Source of the DNA: Chlorokybus atmophyticus
Lineage: Eukaryota > Streptophyta > Chlorokybophyceae > Chlorokybales > Chlorokybaceae
Direction: 5' to 3'
NCBI GenBank assembly: GCA_009103225.1
Contig: RHPI01001559.1
Span: 4,274-63,067, forward strand
DNA: 58,794 nt
Shown here: piece by piece, positions 47,201-58,580 of the stretch
Numbering within the stretch: position 1 is the first letter of the stretch
How the letters are laid out: each line of letters begins with the position of its first letter
Notes under the pieces: generated by a model
Seen by the model: the letters and a program-made list of their open reading frames with translations, nothing else
Databases searched by the model: none
Told to the model about the DNA's origin: nothing
Made by a program: the position numbers and the translations under genes

Positions 47201-47369
47201 GCACATGCACAAGGTGGGCGGCGCTGTTGTTCGTAATCCTGCGCAGCCTAATGGCCACCATGCCAGCACTCCGCTGCACCCGGGTGATGTGTCGCCCGCA
47301 GCGCTCCCGGTTGAGCACCCTGCAGATGCTTCACATGAAGCCGATAACACAACTCTAAGGGATACATAG
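44248..47369 (+). CDS. MLO: MLO-family seven-transmembrane protein
   Basis: Nine exons: 44248-44286, 44672-44758, 44867-44924, 44992-45227, 45468-45584, 45679-45900, 46033-46209, 46313-46477, 46671-47369. They give 599 aa with all phases closing. The order matches plant MLO: TM1 (YYTAALFAFFLGVSLILERA), ELMLVGFISLLLAASQ, a Cys-containing extracellular loop, HQAHIFIFLIAVVHILYS with VRQWMKWE after it, the ITPLILQFVKSF / DYLHLRREF cytoplasmic block, FKFHRYLMRSVENDF, LFWFQKPKLLLH, NAYQVAN and MGSNYNKAIF. A Trp-containing basic helix (LMNWAHKNKKAPAKNK) sits where MLO proteins bind calmodulin. The tail is rich in His (HGNGHVHRHPHVHMHK). MLO proteins are plasma-membrane proteins, recently linked to Ca2+ flux in plants; the algal role is not established. 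The acceptor of exon 4 (GAGAG) is non-ideal. Confidence 0.92.
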
Positions 47370-49647
47370 TAGAAGGTACATGGTTGCTGGTTTTGTGCGT
47401 GTTGTATAGGTCAATGTGCATGGTTGGTGACCGCACGCCACGCTCTGTTAATAACTTTAAGCATCTGTTGCTAACGTATTGACGCAATTGGCGAACCCAG
47501 ACAACCATTTGCCATCATAAAGTTGCCACACGTGATTGTGCAGCCGTTGTCTTGTAACTATATACATGAAACAGCATTGACCCAGGAATGTTGGGATGGG
47601 CTTGTTGAATTAACATATGCTATTGCGTTGATATTTCGCCGATGTGATAGGCTAATATAGTTACCTTGCGTAATTATCTCGTCTCCGCTTGCTTGCTAAT
47701 ATCTAAGCAATGCAACAACCTTAATGCATGTGATAGTATATAGGCCGAACTCTAGCATATACCGTTTAAACATATGTGCACGCACATAAGATGGTGGATG
47801 GTAGTTAAGGTGTAAAGCTATACCCATGAGGCATGTTGCACAAGCATCCCAGGCTTGCTAGCTTGTGCTTGATTGATTGCTCAGCTAACTTGCATGATCT
47901 TTGATGTCATATACATGCATGGGTGCAATGCTGCGTGTATGCTATGTCGTTTCGCATTGTATTTAAAGGGTTAGGCAATGACGATTGACCAAAAGACAAG
48001 TTGGCAGGGCGAGTTTAACAGAAAAACGTGGCTTGATGGTTGCACACATGTTAGCATTGGATGAGTATGATGTAATATAGGGTGTAGATCGTGGTATGTG
48101 ATGCGAAAACATGCGTGCACAGGCAATGATGCATATCAGGGCAAGCACAGCATGCACAACAAGCAGAGGCAATTAATATTACATTGTAAGTTGGTGGCAC
48201 TTAGGGCCACCTATTCGCTACTCAAAGTGCTGCTATGTGGTATGGTGATTGCGACAAAGCATGTCATTTATGTGAGCGATGCACCTCTTGCATGTGTGCA
48301 ATACCAGTTGATACTTGTGACAATCTGGGGGATTGTCACATATCATGACACACACATCACGCAGAGCACCGCGTAAGATGCAAGTCCACAATGCGATTAA
48401 AAGAGGACTGGGTATGCGACAATTATAATCACGCCTTCATACCTATATGAATAAGTTAATTGCAATGCATTTGCATTGAATTTGATAATTGATATAGCAT
48501 GATGCAGCTAGCGAAGTATCGTGGTAGCTACAATACTTCACAAGCAGCATCCTGCTCACGTGTGCGGCATAAATTATAGTTGAAGAGTTATTAAGGTGCG
48601 CGGAAACTCTTGCACACCCGGTTTTGTGTGACACACACGCATGTCATATGACATGGCCCGGGGTCAGCCGCTTAAACACAAACATGTGATGCTATGCAAC
48701 AGATACGGTATGGGACAAAAATATGTAATATGCCTCCACCCATGACAGCGATTGTTGCTATCACGGCTGACAAGGTAATTGCCCCTTTTGTTGTATTAAA
48801 TGTGGCTCTGCCGCATTGATTTGTGCTATGTAACTTGAGTTGAGACGACACTTATAAACTTGCAATTGTTAACACATAACTAGCTGATGCGAGGCAAACA
48901 CGCAGGTTTGCAAGGGGGCACAACCACACTACGCGCGGCGAAGTACTCAAAGAGGATCCTAGAGGTTATAATCATAGGAATGGCATGCGGACGGTGCGTT
49001 AGCCTTATTGTTCAACAATCAGCTATGGCCATACCCACAACACAACTCTTGATAGTAGCAGACACTTAACGGGGTTACACTTAAACATCAGTATTGAAGT
49101 GTTTAATGTGATTGATTTAACCTCCATGTTAAAAGTTATTAGAGAATATGAGGAAAGCAAATTGGTCACATTACTCACGGTCTAAAAGCGCTTATTTTCG
49201 TAATGTTACAGTCAAGTTATAAAAATATATATTAAATGCATGCAAGTGTGTACAAGATGCTCAATTATATGCGTTGAATGTATACGATGTATGCATCGAT
49301 GCTGTATATGGCATAAGCATGACACGTGCGTCAACCACATTGCAGAGGAGGCGTTCATATTCACAATTGGGTTAAAATACTCAGCTACAACTTGCTTACG
49401 TTCAACGTGCAACGGCGGCACTATTGCCTCTCAACCTCGTTACACATACACGCATGCTCAGTTACCCACAGGGCTCGTGCATAAAGTTGAAGTATGCCAA
49501 TCGCGATGCCGTGCAGATTTGAACACGCGGCGCACCTTGACCATGTGTCCATGTTGTATAGACAATATAAGAGCCAACATGTGCGTGCATATGCATGCAT
49601 ACATGCTGGCATGATGGTGATTGCGATGTGCCGTGCGTGCTGTACGG

Positions 49648-49720
<73 letters not shown>

Positions 49721-51186
49721 GGCGAGATGTGACATCGTTGTGTGATATCAAGGGCTCCCCACTGGGTTGCATCATGCAAGAAGACACATCACCAACAAAC
49801 ATTAGCCAGGCAAGCACATACGTAAGCCAACCTATGACAACAATGTAGTCAATAAAGCTACTTATATGCGGTATGGAAAATGATGCAGTTTGCTGCTGCT
49901 CAACAAGTGGACAAGCGCAAAAGTAAGCAAGAACGAATGCACACTGTGGCACCTTCAATGTAATGTAATTAAGGGTACATGCAACAACAAGCGGACCACA
50001 TCATTTCATTGAATCATAGTCAAAGACGCTGGTGCCGGCGTGAGGGCAGGCGTGGTGAGTGTATAAGAGATAGCATGCTAAATGAGTAGCATGCATGGTG
50101 TCAAGCGCATGCATGTCATGCCAGCACCCAACACACAGCACATGCAGTCTTCGCCAACGGTTACTCACCAACGGGTCGTCCTAATGCTACCTAACATAAA
50201 CCCTAAACCCTACCCCGATAGTCACACCAGCATGCATGTTGTTGGTAATCCATCACCTGCACGCCGGCATGTGCTGCGCGCTAGCGGAACACGTGAGTGG
50301 GTATCAGTAGCTCTGCGTGTGGGTAACCGAAGCTGGCGCGTGGCTGTGGTTTGCTTGCCGTGAGTGCGTACGAGATGCTAGATCACATGCTGAAGACTTG
50401 TTACATGCGCACTCAATTGCTGAACATGCACACTTGCATGCACAGCAGCAGCCAACCACAGCCATCATCTCATTGCAATCACCACCGCCAGGCTATATGC
50501 TCTGACTGCTCAACTTCATGCATGCGTAGCCCCTTGGCAACACTAGGTCACTGATATACCCGCGTCACCGTCCGTAGCGTCGGCGCAGACCAACTTTCAC
50601 GACGACACAACTCCCCCCGCCGCCGCTCTCAAACCCTCCGTCGACCACCAATGCCGTGCATGCGGGTGTTGTAGAAAGTGTGAGTTTGGAGGTCATCACG
50701 AATGCGGCGCATGGTGACCATACAAGACAAATACAAAGGCTTTCTAAGCATATCACATACACAAGCCACAGCACTCATGCACATGCACCGCAGCGGCAGC
50801 ACTTCAACGAAGGTAGGGGCAAGACCTAAGCCTGTCTATGTGCACTAGCCAATGCGTGCAGTGATATGAAGGGGAGGCAGACAGGCAGCATACATCTGTG
50901 TGCAGATAGCGGGTAGGAAGTAAGCATACACAGCTGCGTTTTGTCAATGCATTTGCTTATGTGGATGCACATAGCGAAATGCTGACTAGATAACTCACTC
51001 TGTATATAAATTCTAAATGACTTCAAGACATGCTCGAGCCACATTGTGCAAGCATCAATTACTCCGTAGAATAATGTGCAATGCGCAACAACAGTACAAG
51101 TGATGCGACGCGGCATAATACAATAGTGTGCATACAAAACAGCGAGCAGCGTGCGGGTGAGTGCAACTGTACATGTGTGCAGCGTT
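47370..51186. other. gene-free stretch: AT-rich DNA and repeats
   Basis: 47560-49450 is AT-leaning with no exon I can support. A (GA)n tract lies at 49651-49716. 50080-50560 holds fragments of the dispersed repeats (CCACCGCCAGGCTATATGC, TGCATGCATG). A hairpin TGTGACAATC/GATTGTCACA lies near 48317-48341. Confidence 0.5.
49651..49716. repeat. (GA)n microsatellite
   Basis: An uninterrupted GA dinucleotide run of about 66 bp. Confidence 0.95.
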
Positions 51187-52487
51187 TCAAGGCTTTTTAT
51201 GACTTTTCACTCGCTTTGCTGGCGGCTCTTCTTCAGCTTCTTCAGCTTCATCTTCATCAAGCTCGTCATCCTCTTCCACTTCGTCATCGCTTGGTTCAAA
51301 GTCCACACCTGCTTCAAGCTCTTCATCATTTTGATCAGGTCGAGGTAACAGGTACTCAGTCCCATATTCCTCCTGTAGGCCAACAGATGGTGAAAGACAG
51401 CTCACATTGACAACAGGCACAGGTAACCTGCAACAGTGTTTGCACCTTTTCCTCCTCTTCCTCCTCTTCCTCCTCTTCTACCTCTACCTCTGCTTCATCG
51501 CCCGCAGCCACTGCGCGCAAGATTTACAAAGCAAAGCAATCAGACGAGCACAGCCTGCAGCAGATACACAGCAACCAAGTACGCAGACAGCCAGCATCTT
51601 GCAGGGCGCATACCGCTTTGCTGATGTGGTTCTTCACCCTCCTCATCCTCACCCTCGACATCCTGCCAGCGCATAACCAACACAGTCAGTGAACACCACA
51701 TGCTGAGCCTAATAGAGTTGCGTCGGGCACTGGCGCGCGCGCACGTGCGCATGTTATATTCACCTCTTCCTCTTCAATGTCCTCCTCGCCCTCCTCACCC
51801 TCTTCCTCGGCTTCCTCCTCTTCTCCTTCATCCCCCTCTTCGGCCCCTTCCTCCTCTTCCAGCTCCTCACCCTCCGCCTCGTCACCCTCCTCTTCTTCCT
51901 CTTCCTCCTCCTCTTGTTCCTCCTCCTCCTGTTCCTCCTCTTCTTCTCCCTCTACTGCTGGTTCTTCTTGGGCCCCATCCCCCTCCTCACCCTCTTCTAC
52001 CTCTTCTTCTTCTTCCTCCTCCTCGTCGTCCTCGTCCTCGTCCTCGTCATCCTCGTCAGCGCCATCATCCTCACTGATTGCGATAGCGACGCTGGGGGTG
52101 CTTCCCTTTGGCCTTAGGCTGGCCGTGACGTCCCGAACAACGTCTTCGTCGCTGACGCTGTCATGCTCTTCGTCCTGCTCTTCAGCATCTTCACCAGAAG
52201 ATATGTCTGCGGTGCAATGCAATCAGCACAAGCATGCAGTAATGCAGGATGGAGATACAGCAGCAAGGCATAGTAGAAATAGCAAAGCATAGCTCACACT
52301 TACATTGCACGTCATCTTTAGGAGGCTGGTGATGTGAGGATGACACGCTTGGAGGCTGCACGGCCGCCTCCATGCGATGTGCAACCGCTATGGCGTGTTC
52401 GCTTGAAGCAAGCACCCTGGTGTTCAACCTCAATCCTTCTCACCAGCCCGAGGCAGTGTTATACCTTCTCTTTCTCTCTCTCGAAGG
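51187..52487 (-). CDS. highly acidic (Glu/Asp-rich) probable nuclear protein; 5' end incomplete
   Basis: Supported exons with agreeing phases: 52416-52304, 52206-51764, 51662-51614, 51510-51428, 51372-51187. A possible 23-bp exon at 52487-52465 would add a basic PSRERKRR segment. The 443-bp exon begins YISSGEDAEEQDEEHDS and continues as an almost unbroken Glu/Asp tract; two smaller exons are also acidic. The C-terminus reads EEYGTEYLLPRPDQND, then DFEPSDDEVEEDDE and ends PPAKRVKSHKKP, a likely nuclear signal. The YGTEYL...DFEP arrangement recalls the tails of plant ANP32-like histone-binding proteins, but no leucine-rich repeats are visible upstream. A histone chaperone-like role is an inference. 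The start codon was not found. Confidence 0.6.
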
Positions 52488-52489
52488 CT

Positions 52490-53863
52490 AAAGCAACAAG
52501 CACTGACTGTGTCAGCTACGTGCAACGCTGTATGCAACAAACTGTAACAGCAGTGAATGTGAGACGGGTCCAACGAAAGCACGCAAGCTGTGACAAGCAT
52601 ACAGGCGTTCTGCACGAAGACACCAACGTGTGCAATCTCAGGACAGGCTTAGTATCATGGGGGAAGGTGTATGCAGACTCAAATCAGGCATGGATGCAGC
52701 AAGGACATAGAGGCAAGCCATGTAAGGCAATGCACAGCAGTCTCACCCGTTCACAAGTGCTGAGTGTCGACGTTACATGGGCAGCAGATACTCGACCACC
52801 ACTTGTACCAGCAACGACTGAGACGATCACGACTAGTAGCATACAAGCTGTACACGGCACAGACCAGGCCAGCTGTCAAACAGGCCGCCGCTCATGCAAG
52901 TAGACATGCCACGCTGTGAAAGCCATGGATGAGTGCTGGCATAGCCGTCTTACCACCTGGCGCCTCCGGTCAGCTTGAGCAGGGGCTTCACCGAGGGTAC
53001 GCAGAGGCGTGACCACTGCTAGAAGCACGCCGCAAGTAACGCCGCCGACACCACCGACCACCCCACCCACACCGCCGCCAACACAGTGTGGCAACACTGC
53101 CTCCAAGCTTAAGGTTTGCAATTTTAGGGTTGGCTTCAAAGCTTGCAAAGCTCGCAGCCAGCAAGCACCGCGACTTCCGGTCACATCGCCTGGATACTTC
53201 GGTCGCGCCTACCCTTTTGCTTCAATGACTCGGTCTGGAGCCCGTAAAACGACTCGTACCTAGCAGTTGGTGCGTAAACACTACAGGTAAGAAGACCAGT
53301 GCACCGGTCACCTACGAGGCGCGGAAAAGCGGTGCTCGCTCGCATAAGTTAGCCAACTTAGCTGCGTCGGTGTATGCGGTCGAAGGTCAAGGTTAGCCTA
53401 ACCAGCCACACCGCAATACGTACTATGTCAACCAATCGCGGTGGCGCGAAGCCCCTTGCAACCCAGTTGCCATGAAAGCCAAGCGTTAAAACGCGTCATC
53501 GGCGACTGCGGAAGAGAAGTTCTCGCGCGGCTGTGCCACGCAAAGTTGTTGATTCACTGAAGGACGCTGCATGCAGCGCTCGCTCTGCACGGTTAGTACT
53601 GGGTTAACGAAATGGCTCGTGGGAGAGATGCACTGAACTAGATCAACTTGACGACGACCAGGCAGCTGCAACGACTTGCGACAACCTCGAAGGCGTTCGA
53701 AGCTACAACGCTTTCAACAACGCTTCAAATACTGCATTAGGGTTTGCCAAAATCAAGGTGTTGGGCTGGTTGTTGGCGTAGTTGCTGCGGGCCGCGGTGG
53801 CGGCGGCAGCGGCGGGATCGGCGTCGCTGCTGTGGCTCTGGCTTGCGTGGAGCCTTGGCGGCA
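52490..53863. other. intergenic region between divergent genes
   Basis: This would hold the undetected 5' exon(s) of the acidic-protein gene and the promoter of V-ATPase subunit C. A Gly/Val-rich minus-strand frame at 52940-53160 lacks an ATG and is not called. 53750-53860 is rich in GGC/GCC triplets and is probably 5' UTR. Confidence 0.4.
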
Positions 53864-56813
53864 ATGGTCTATTGGTTGATCTCTGTCCCGGTGGAGGGTA
53901 CCCGCGACAACACTTGGGACTCGCTGCAGAACAAGACCGTGTACGAGAGAGACCTTGCGCAGAACCATAAGGTGTTTTACCTGTGTGAATTTGTTTCTTT
54001 AAGAAGTTCTTGCTGCAGGAATGGAGTACACTTACCTGTGCTGCATTGAATGTAGTTGTGGCCTCCGCAGGCATGCTTGGAATAACTTATTGATGAACGT
54101 TATTCCGATAGTGTCCCCGCTTTGCGATGGCACGCTATTCAGATTCTGGTTAGCTTATATGTGATTCATGGTTATTCGTGCCTTTACGCCAATCTTATGG
54201 GTGTTCTCCATGCACATTAGCACGAAGCTCTGCCATCCTCGTTTGCATGCAGTAGTAGTAGAGTTTCCTTTTTTGGTGCAGCTGCTCTGTCCAACCTGCG
54301 ACTTGACTCTGACTGATATGTGTCCTCTGCAGTTCAACATTCCCGAGCTGCGTGTCGGCACGTTGGATGCATTGCTCACTCTTAGCGACGAGCTCCAGAA
54401 GGTGGGCCAAGCGTACAGCTGTTCAGTTGTCATGCAAGTAAAGAATTGGAGTCAGTCGGCATGCGCATGCAGCTTATGCTTGGGAAACGCGCGTTCTGTA
54501 ATTCGGTCACGGTGATTACCAACGCTGCAACAGTCGTTGGTTATCACCATCAGTGAATGCAAGCAATCCCATAGCAGCTATCCAATGCTGTACCCTTCTT
54601 TACTGGGGCAAGGTCGGACAATTGGTTGTAACTGTCAGGTGAATGGGTTTGTTGAGGGGGTCACGGGCAAGATTAAGCGACAGCTTGAAGACTTGGACCG
54701 TGCTGGTGTTTCTGCCACCGAGGGCAGTGTTGTTGGCGGCAATGCGGTCCACTCGCAATCCTCGCTGACTAGGTGTGTGCTGGCAGCATTTATGGCGCTG
54801 TCTGTTGCAACCTCCCATGGTCAGCATCTGGTTGTTGACTACACCCAATAAGGCAACACTGGATGTGATTGTCACCTTATGTTACATATGTGTACAATGC
54901 CCTCTGCAATGTGCACGCATGTCAGTTGCACGAGTCCAGTGTGGCATAGTCTGTGTAGAAGCACTTGCAAAGAGTGGTGGGTACCATAGCTTTAGCAGCA
55001 ATGCCAGCATGTCCTATCATAGGTTGATGAACCTGTGCCATACTAGGTTTACCTGGGACGAGGCAAAGCATCCAGTCAAAAGTTCCTTGCGCGATCTTGT
55101 GGACAAAATACAGGAGGGTGTTGCAAAGCAGGAAGATGAGCTGAAGGTAAGGGTTGGCTTGCGAGTGGTCTGTAAACAAGCAAAGTGTTTGGAAAGCAAC
55201 CAACAATTAGGCACTGTGTTGTTCAGATTCGGACAGCTGAGTATGGCTCGTTGAAGAACCAGCTTAGCGCTATCAACCGCAAAGCAGCTGGCAGGCAAGG
55301 AACACTGCTTGCAAGTAACCACAATGTTGTCTCCCTTGCGTGTACTGCTGGCATGTCTGACCACTTGCACTGAATTGTATCTCTGGTCTTTAGCTTGACT
55401 GTGCGCGACTTGTCCTCGTTGGTAACAGCAGAGCACATCGTCGAGACTGAGCATCTCACGACGCTCCTAGTCGTGGTACGTGTGGGTGCTTAGCCCATCT
55501 CAGGCATGCCACCTGCATGTGCAGATAGTTTCGCGCAAGCACTCCATCCCAGCAGAAATAGATCTTGTTGTCTTGTGCGGCAGGTGCCTCGATATAGCGA
55601 ACGGGAGTGGCTATCTTCTTACGAGAAGCTGGAACAATTTGTGGTCCCGCGAAGTTCAAAGCTTATTGCCGAGGAGTCGGACTACGCTCTGTTCACAGTT
55701 GTGCTGTTCAAGAAAGTGGTTGATAGCTTCAAGATTGCAGCGAGAGATCGATCGTTTCAGGTGCTGCAGAAGTCTGCCTTGCCCCAATCTGGTCGCACAA
55801 CTACGCACAAGCGCTTACTACAACTACGGTGGTCTGCAGGTGCGCGAGTACGAACACAATGCGGAAGCCGCAAGTTCGAAGGGAGAGGCTGCACAGAGGA
55901 TGAAGCAGGAAATGGAACTGAAACAAAGCAATTTGGTACAGTGGTGCCAAGCAGCTTATGGTGAGGTGAGCATTGTTCACGTGATGCGCGTCGCCTGCGC
56001 AGGGTTGAGTGGCGTCTCTTGCATTTTCCGCAAGCTTTATGGCTGTGGTTGCTGCCTTGTTCTGTGTCTTGGTGCACGGCTACATGTGTGTTGGTTTGCT
56101 GATGTATGGCAACCCACGTGCATCTCTGTTTATGGTGACACTGTTGGTGAGGCGTGTATTGCGTAATTTCAAATATCTCTTATAAGAAGGTGCCTTGCTG
56201 AACAGCAGGCAGCATCCCCAAACTACGTTGTGTATTATGCAGGTGTTTTCAGACTGGATGCATCTGCTTGCGATCAGAATATTTACTGAGAGTATACTAA
56301 GATATGGGCTGCCTCCCAAGTTTTTGGTGAGCGTCTCCTATCACAGTCGATTGCCAGAGCCTTCGCGGCTGGTATCATGAGCGACCTGTTTATAACTGTT
56401 TTTGTGGCACTGCAGGCTGTTGTAATGAAGCCCAATAACAAGCAAGAAAAGCGGCTGAGGCAAATACTGACCAATACTTATGGCAAAGGCGGTGACAGGT
56501 ACGCCCGGCAAGCCAGCATTGCATGCCAGCTTGTTGACAGCATGCACATTACAACTGCCACAAGCCTACTGTTGCGGTTGAGATTGGCACTGATAACCAG
56601 CAAGTTCTGAAGTCTGCATGTCACATCTGTGTTGCCACTACGTTTTGGCGAGTCAAGCCCTGTACTCCGCTTTGCTTGTCAGGGTTGTTGTCTGATGTCT
56701 TACCTGGCGTGTGCAGTGCATTCTGGTCAGCTGAAGTTTCGAACGAAGTAAGCGCATTCGATGGTGGAGCCGAGTTGTTTCCCTATGTATCGTTTACCTT
56801 GAACATTGATTAG
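53864..56813 (+). CDS. V-type proton ATPase subunit C
   Basis: Eleven exons: 53864-53971, 54333-54401, 54639-54772, 55047-55146, 55227-55294, 55394-55475, 55584-55760, 55840-55965, 56243-56326, 56416-56498, 56717-56813. They total 375 aa, the usual length, with all phases closing. Family landmarks in order: MVYWLISVPVEG at the start, FNIPELRVGTLDALLTLSDELQK, VNGFVEG, YGSLKNQLSAINRKAAG, LTVRDLSSLV, VVPRSSKLIAEESDYALFTVVLFKK, LVQWCQAAYGEVFSDWMHL, FTESILRYGLP, and the terminal LFPYVSFTL. Subunit C is a peripheral stator protein that links V1 to Vo and controls reversible assembly of the pump on vacuolar or endosomal membranes. Intron 5 has a GC donor (CAG|GCAAGG). Confidence 0.95.
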
Positions 56814-57201
56814 TGAAGGCCTGTAACATAGCAGCTTGAAAGGTTGAGCTGAAGCAGCAGCAGTTGATATAGCTGACGATTGATGCATGGTAGTAAGCAC
56901 AGTTTCGCGGCTTTGCAAGCGGTGCAAATATTGGCAATGTTGTGAACATTGTCAGAGAAACGTGCACAGCATCTTAGAGTGATGCCAACCAACACACCGC
57001 CATTGGTATATAATCTGGTGCCAATGAAAGTGCCGCTTGTGTTTTGTTGTTATGATTTATTTATAACAAGATGGTTGCACAACAAGCGCGTGGGCATAGG
57101 TATTGCCAAGCGTGCTTGTCCTTGCCGTGTGGACTCAGCGCATCGTTTCGTCCTGCATGGATGTCGCGGGTTGAGCTTCGTGGCTGCTGTCACCTTTTTC
57201 G

Positions 57202-57495
57202 CGCAGCGGGGCTGGAGGGCAAGGTGTTCGTGTGCTTCGCCAATATCTGAAGCATTCTGCTAGCGGCGAATGGCAACGGCTGGTCCAAGAGCGGCGCGCG
57301 CAGCTGCAGAGGCGACAAGAGCACAAGCACGCATGCACGAAGACGGACGCAACGCAAGCTGCAATGTTCAGCTCCGACGTCGACGCGCAGAACGCTTAGC
57401 GCGAGTGGGTGAGCTACGTCGCGCCGCAGCTGCTGATCGTGATGATCGTTGCAACTGAGATCGCGTTGGACTTGATGCGAGCCGATGAGTGTTGA
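57202..57495 (+). pseudogene. possible gene fragment with one in-frame TAG
   Basis: One continuous frame reads RVLRQYLKHSASGEWQRLVQ, then an Arg/Gln-rich helix (ERRAQLQRRQEHK), FSSDVDAQNA, a TAG at 57397-57399, and then REWVSYVAPQLLIVMIVATE up to a TGA at 57493-57495. The protein-like character continues across the TAG. That suggests either a pseudogene, a sequencing error, or a small intron ending in CTTAG. The start was not found and the family is unknown. Confidence 0.35.
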
Positions 57496-57599
57496 TTCGG
57501 CATTGTGTGGTGTTGTAGTATTGTGTGTGGACCAAGCGAGCGGTGAGGGGAGATTTTGATTGTTTCACGCCTGCAGAGTAGAGGAAACAATGCGCAGAT

Positions 57600-58000
57600 T
57601 CGCGCGTGTACAAAAGATGCAACATGCACAGCGCGCATGCAACTAAGCAAGCCGCTCGTTTCACTTGCATGTGACGCACAAGCAAGCCAACTAGCACGCA
57701 CACAAGCAGCAGCAGTCATGCACACTCACCATCACCGCTTCAATATTTATACACACGACCACCGGACTCACGTTTCAACTATCTCACCTAATTCGCCTTA
57801 TTGCTACCACGACTACTTCGCACACTACCCACCGGCCCCATCACTCAAGCACGCATGCAAGCACACTTACGGACGTTATCTGCACGCTAGCACGCGGTCA
57901 ATCCCCAAGCACAGTCCCCAAACCGTCGCAGCAGCAGGACGCAAGTGGTAGTGTTCCCCACACGCCCCCCTCTCTGTCCCTCTCCTCACCCTCCTATACT
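57600..58000 (+). repeat. dispersed repeat fragment
   Basis: TGTACAAAAGATGCAACATGC at 57606 and ACGCATGCAAGC...GCAGCAGCAGGACGCAAG at 57850-57945 match 6070-6100 and 6255-6375. No gene is evident between 57500 and 58580. Confidence 0.5.
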
Positions 58001-58580
58001 CCCTACTCACGCCGCCGCTGCGCCTGCTGTTTGTGTCTTGTACTACTACTAGTAGTAGTAACACTTAGCGCTCTGGGGTCCCTCAGTGCTGCTGACAGAG
58101 CCTCTGCCATGGTGGTTGTCGGTTGGTGGGCGTGTGTGGTTCTGGCATGTGCCTGTGCATGGCGTGCTCACTTGCATGCAAGGAAGAGAAAAGCACGGAA
58201 AGCAAGAAACAAAACCATTCACATTGAGCCACGCTTGCAAGGTGAGAAAAATGCGTGCTTAGTATATTTTGCAAAAGCGCTCCTATCTGTATACAACTAC
58301 ACTGCGCTTGTAGCGCCCTGATCGATGTCACTGCAACTGCAGCTTATCAGCATCGTCTTACTCTACACATACAGCATAACAATATGTCATGCTCAAAGAA
58401 TGTACTTCTCTGTTGCGTAAATGTGCGCTCCAACCTACCACACGCGTGCATATGCCGCGCGCTGCAGACGAATCCACCGCCGGAAGCAAAGCTTCCTAGC
58501 CTGTCGCAATAACTATCCTACAGTCGAATGTCGACTCGTTGAATGTATATATACCCCACATTGGAAGGTGCCCTCCTCTT

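Noticed and set aside
50192-50212. CCCTAAA-like telomere motif (about two units)
   Set aside because: Only two units; it sits in a diverged dispersed-repeat block whose other copies read differently, so it is not evidence of a telomere.
52876-53184. Gly/Val-rich N-terminal exon for the acidic protein
   Set aside because: The frame has no ATG (it begins at GTG after a stop) and no phase-consistent join was found.
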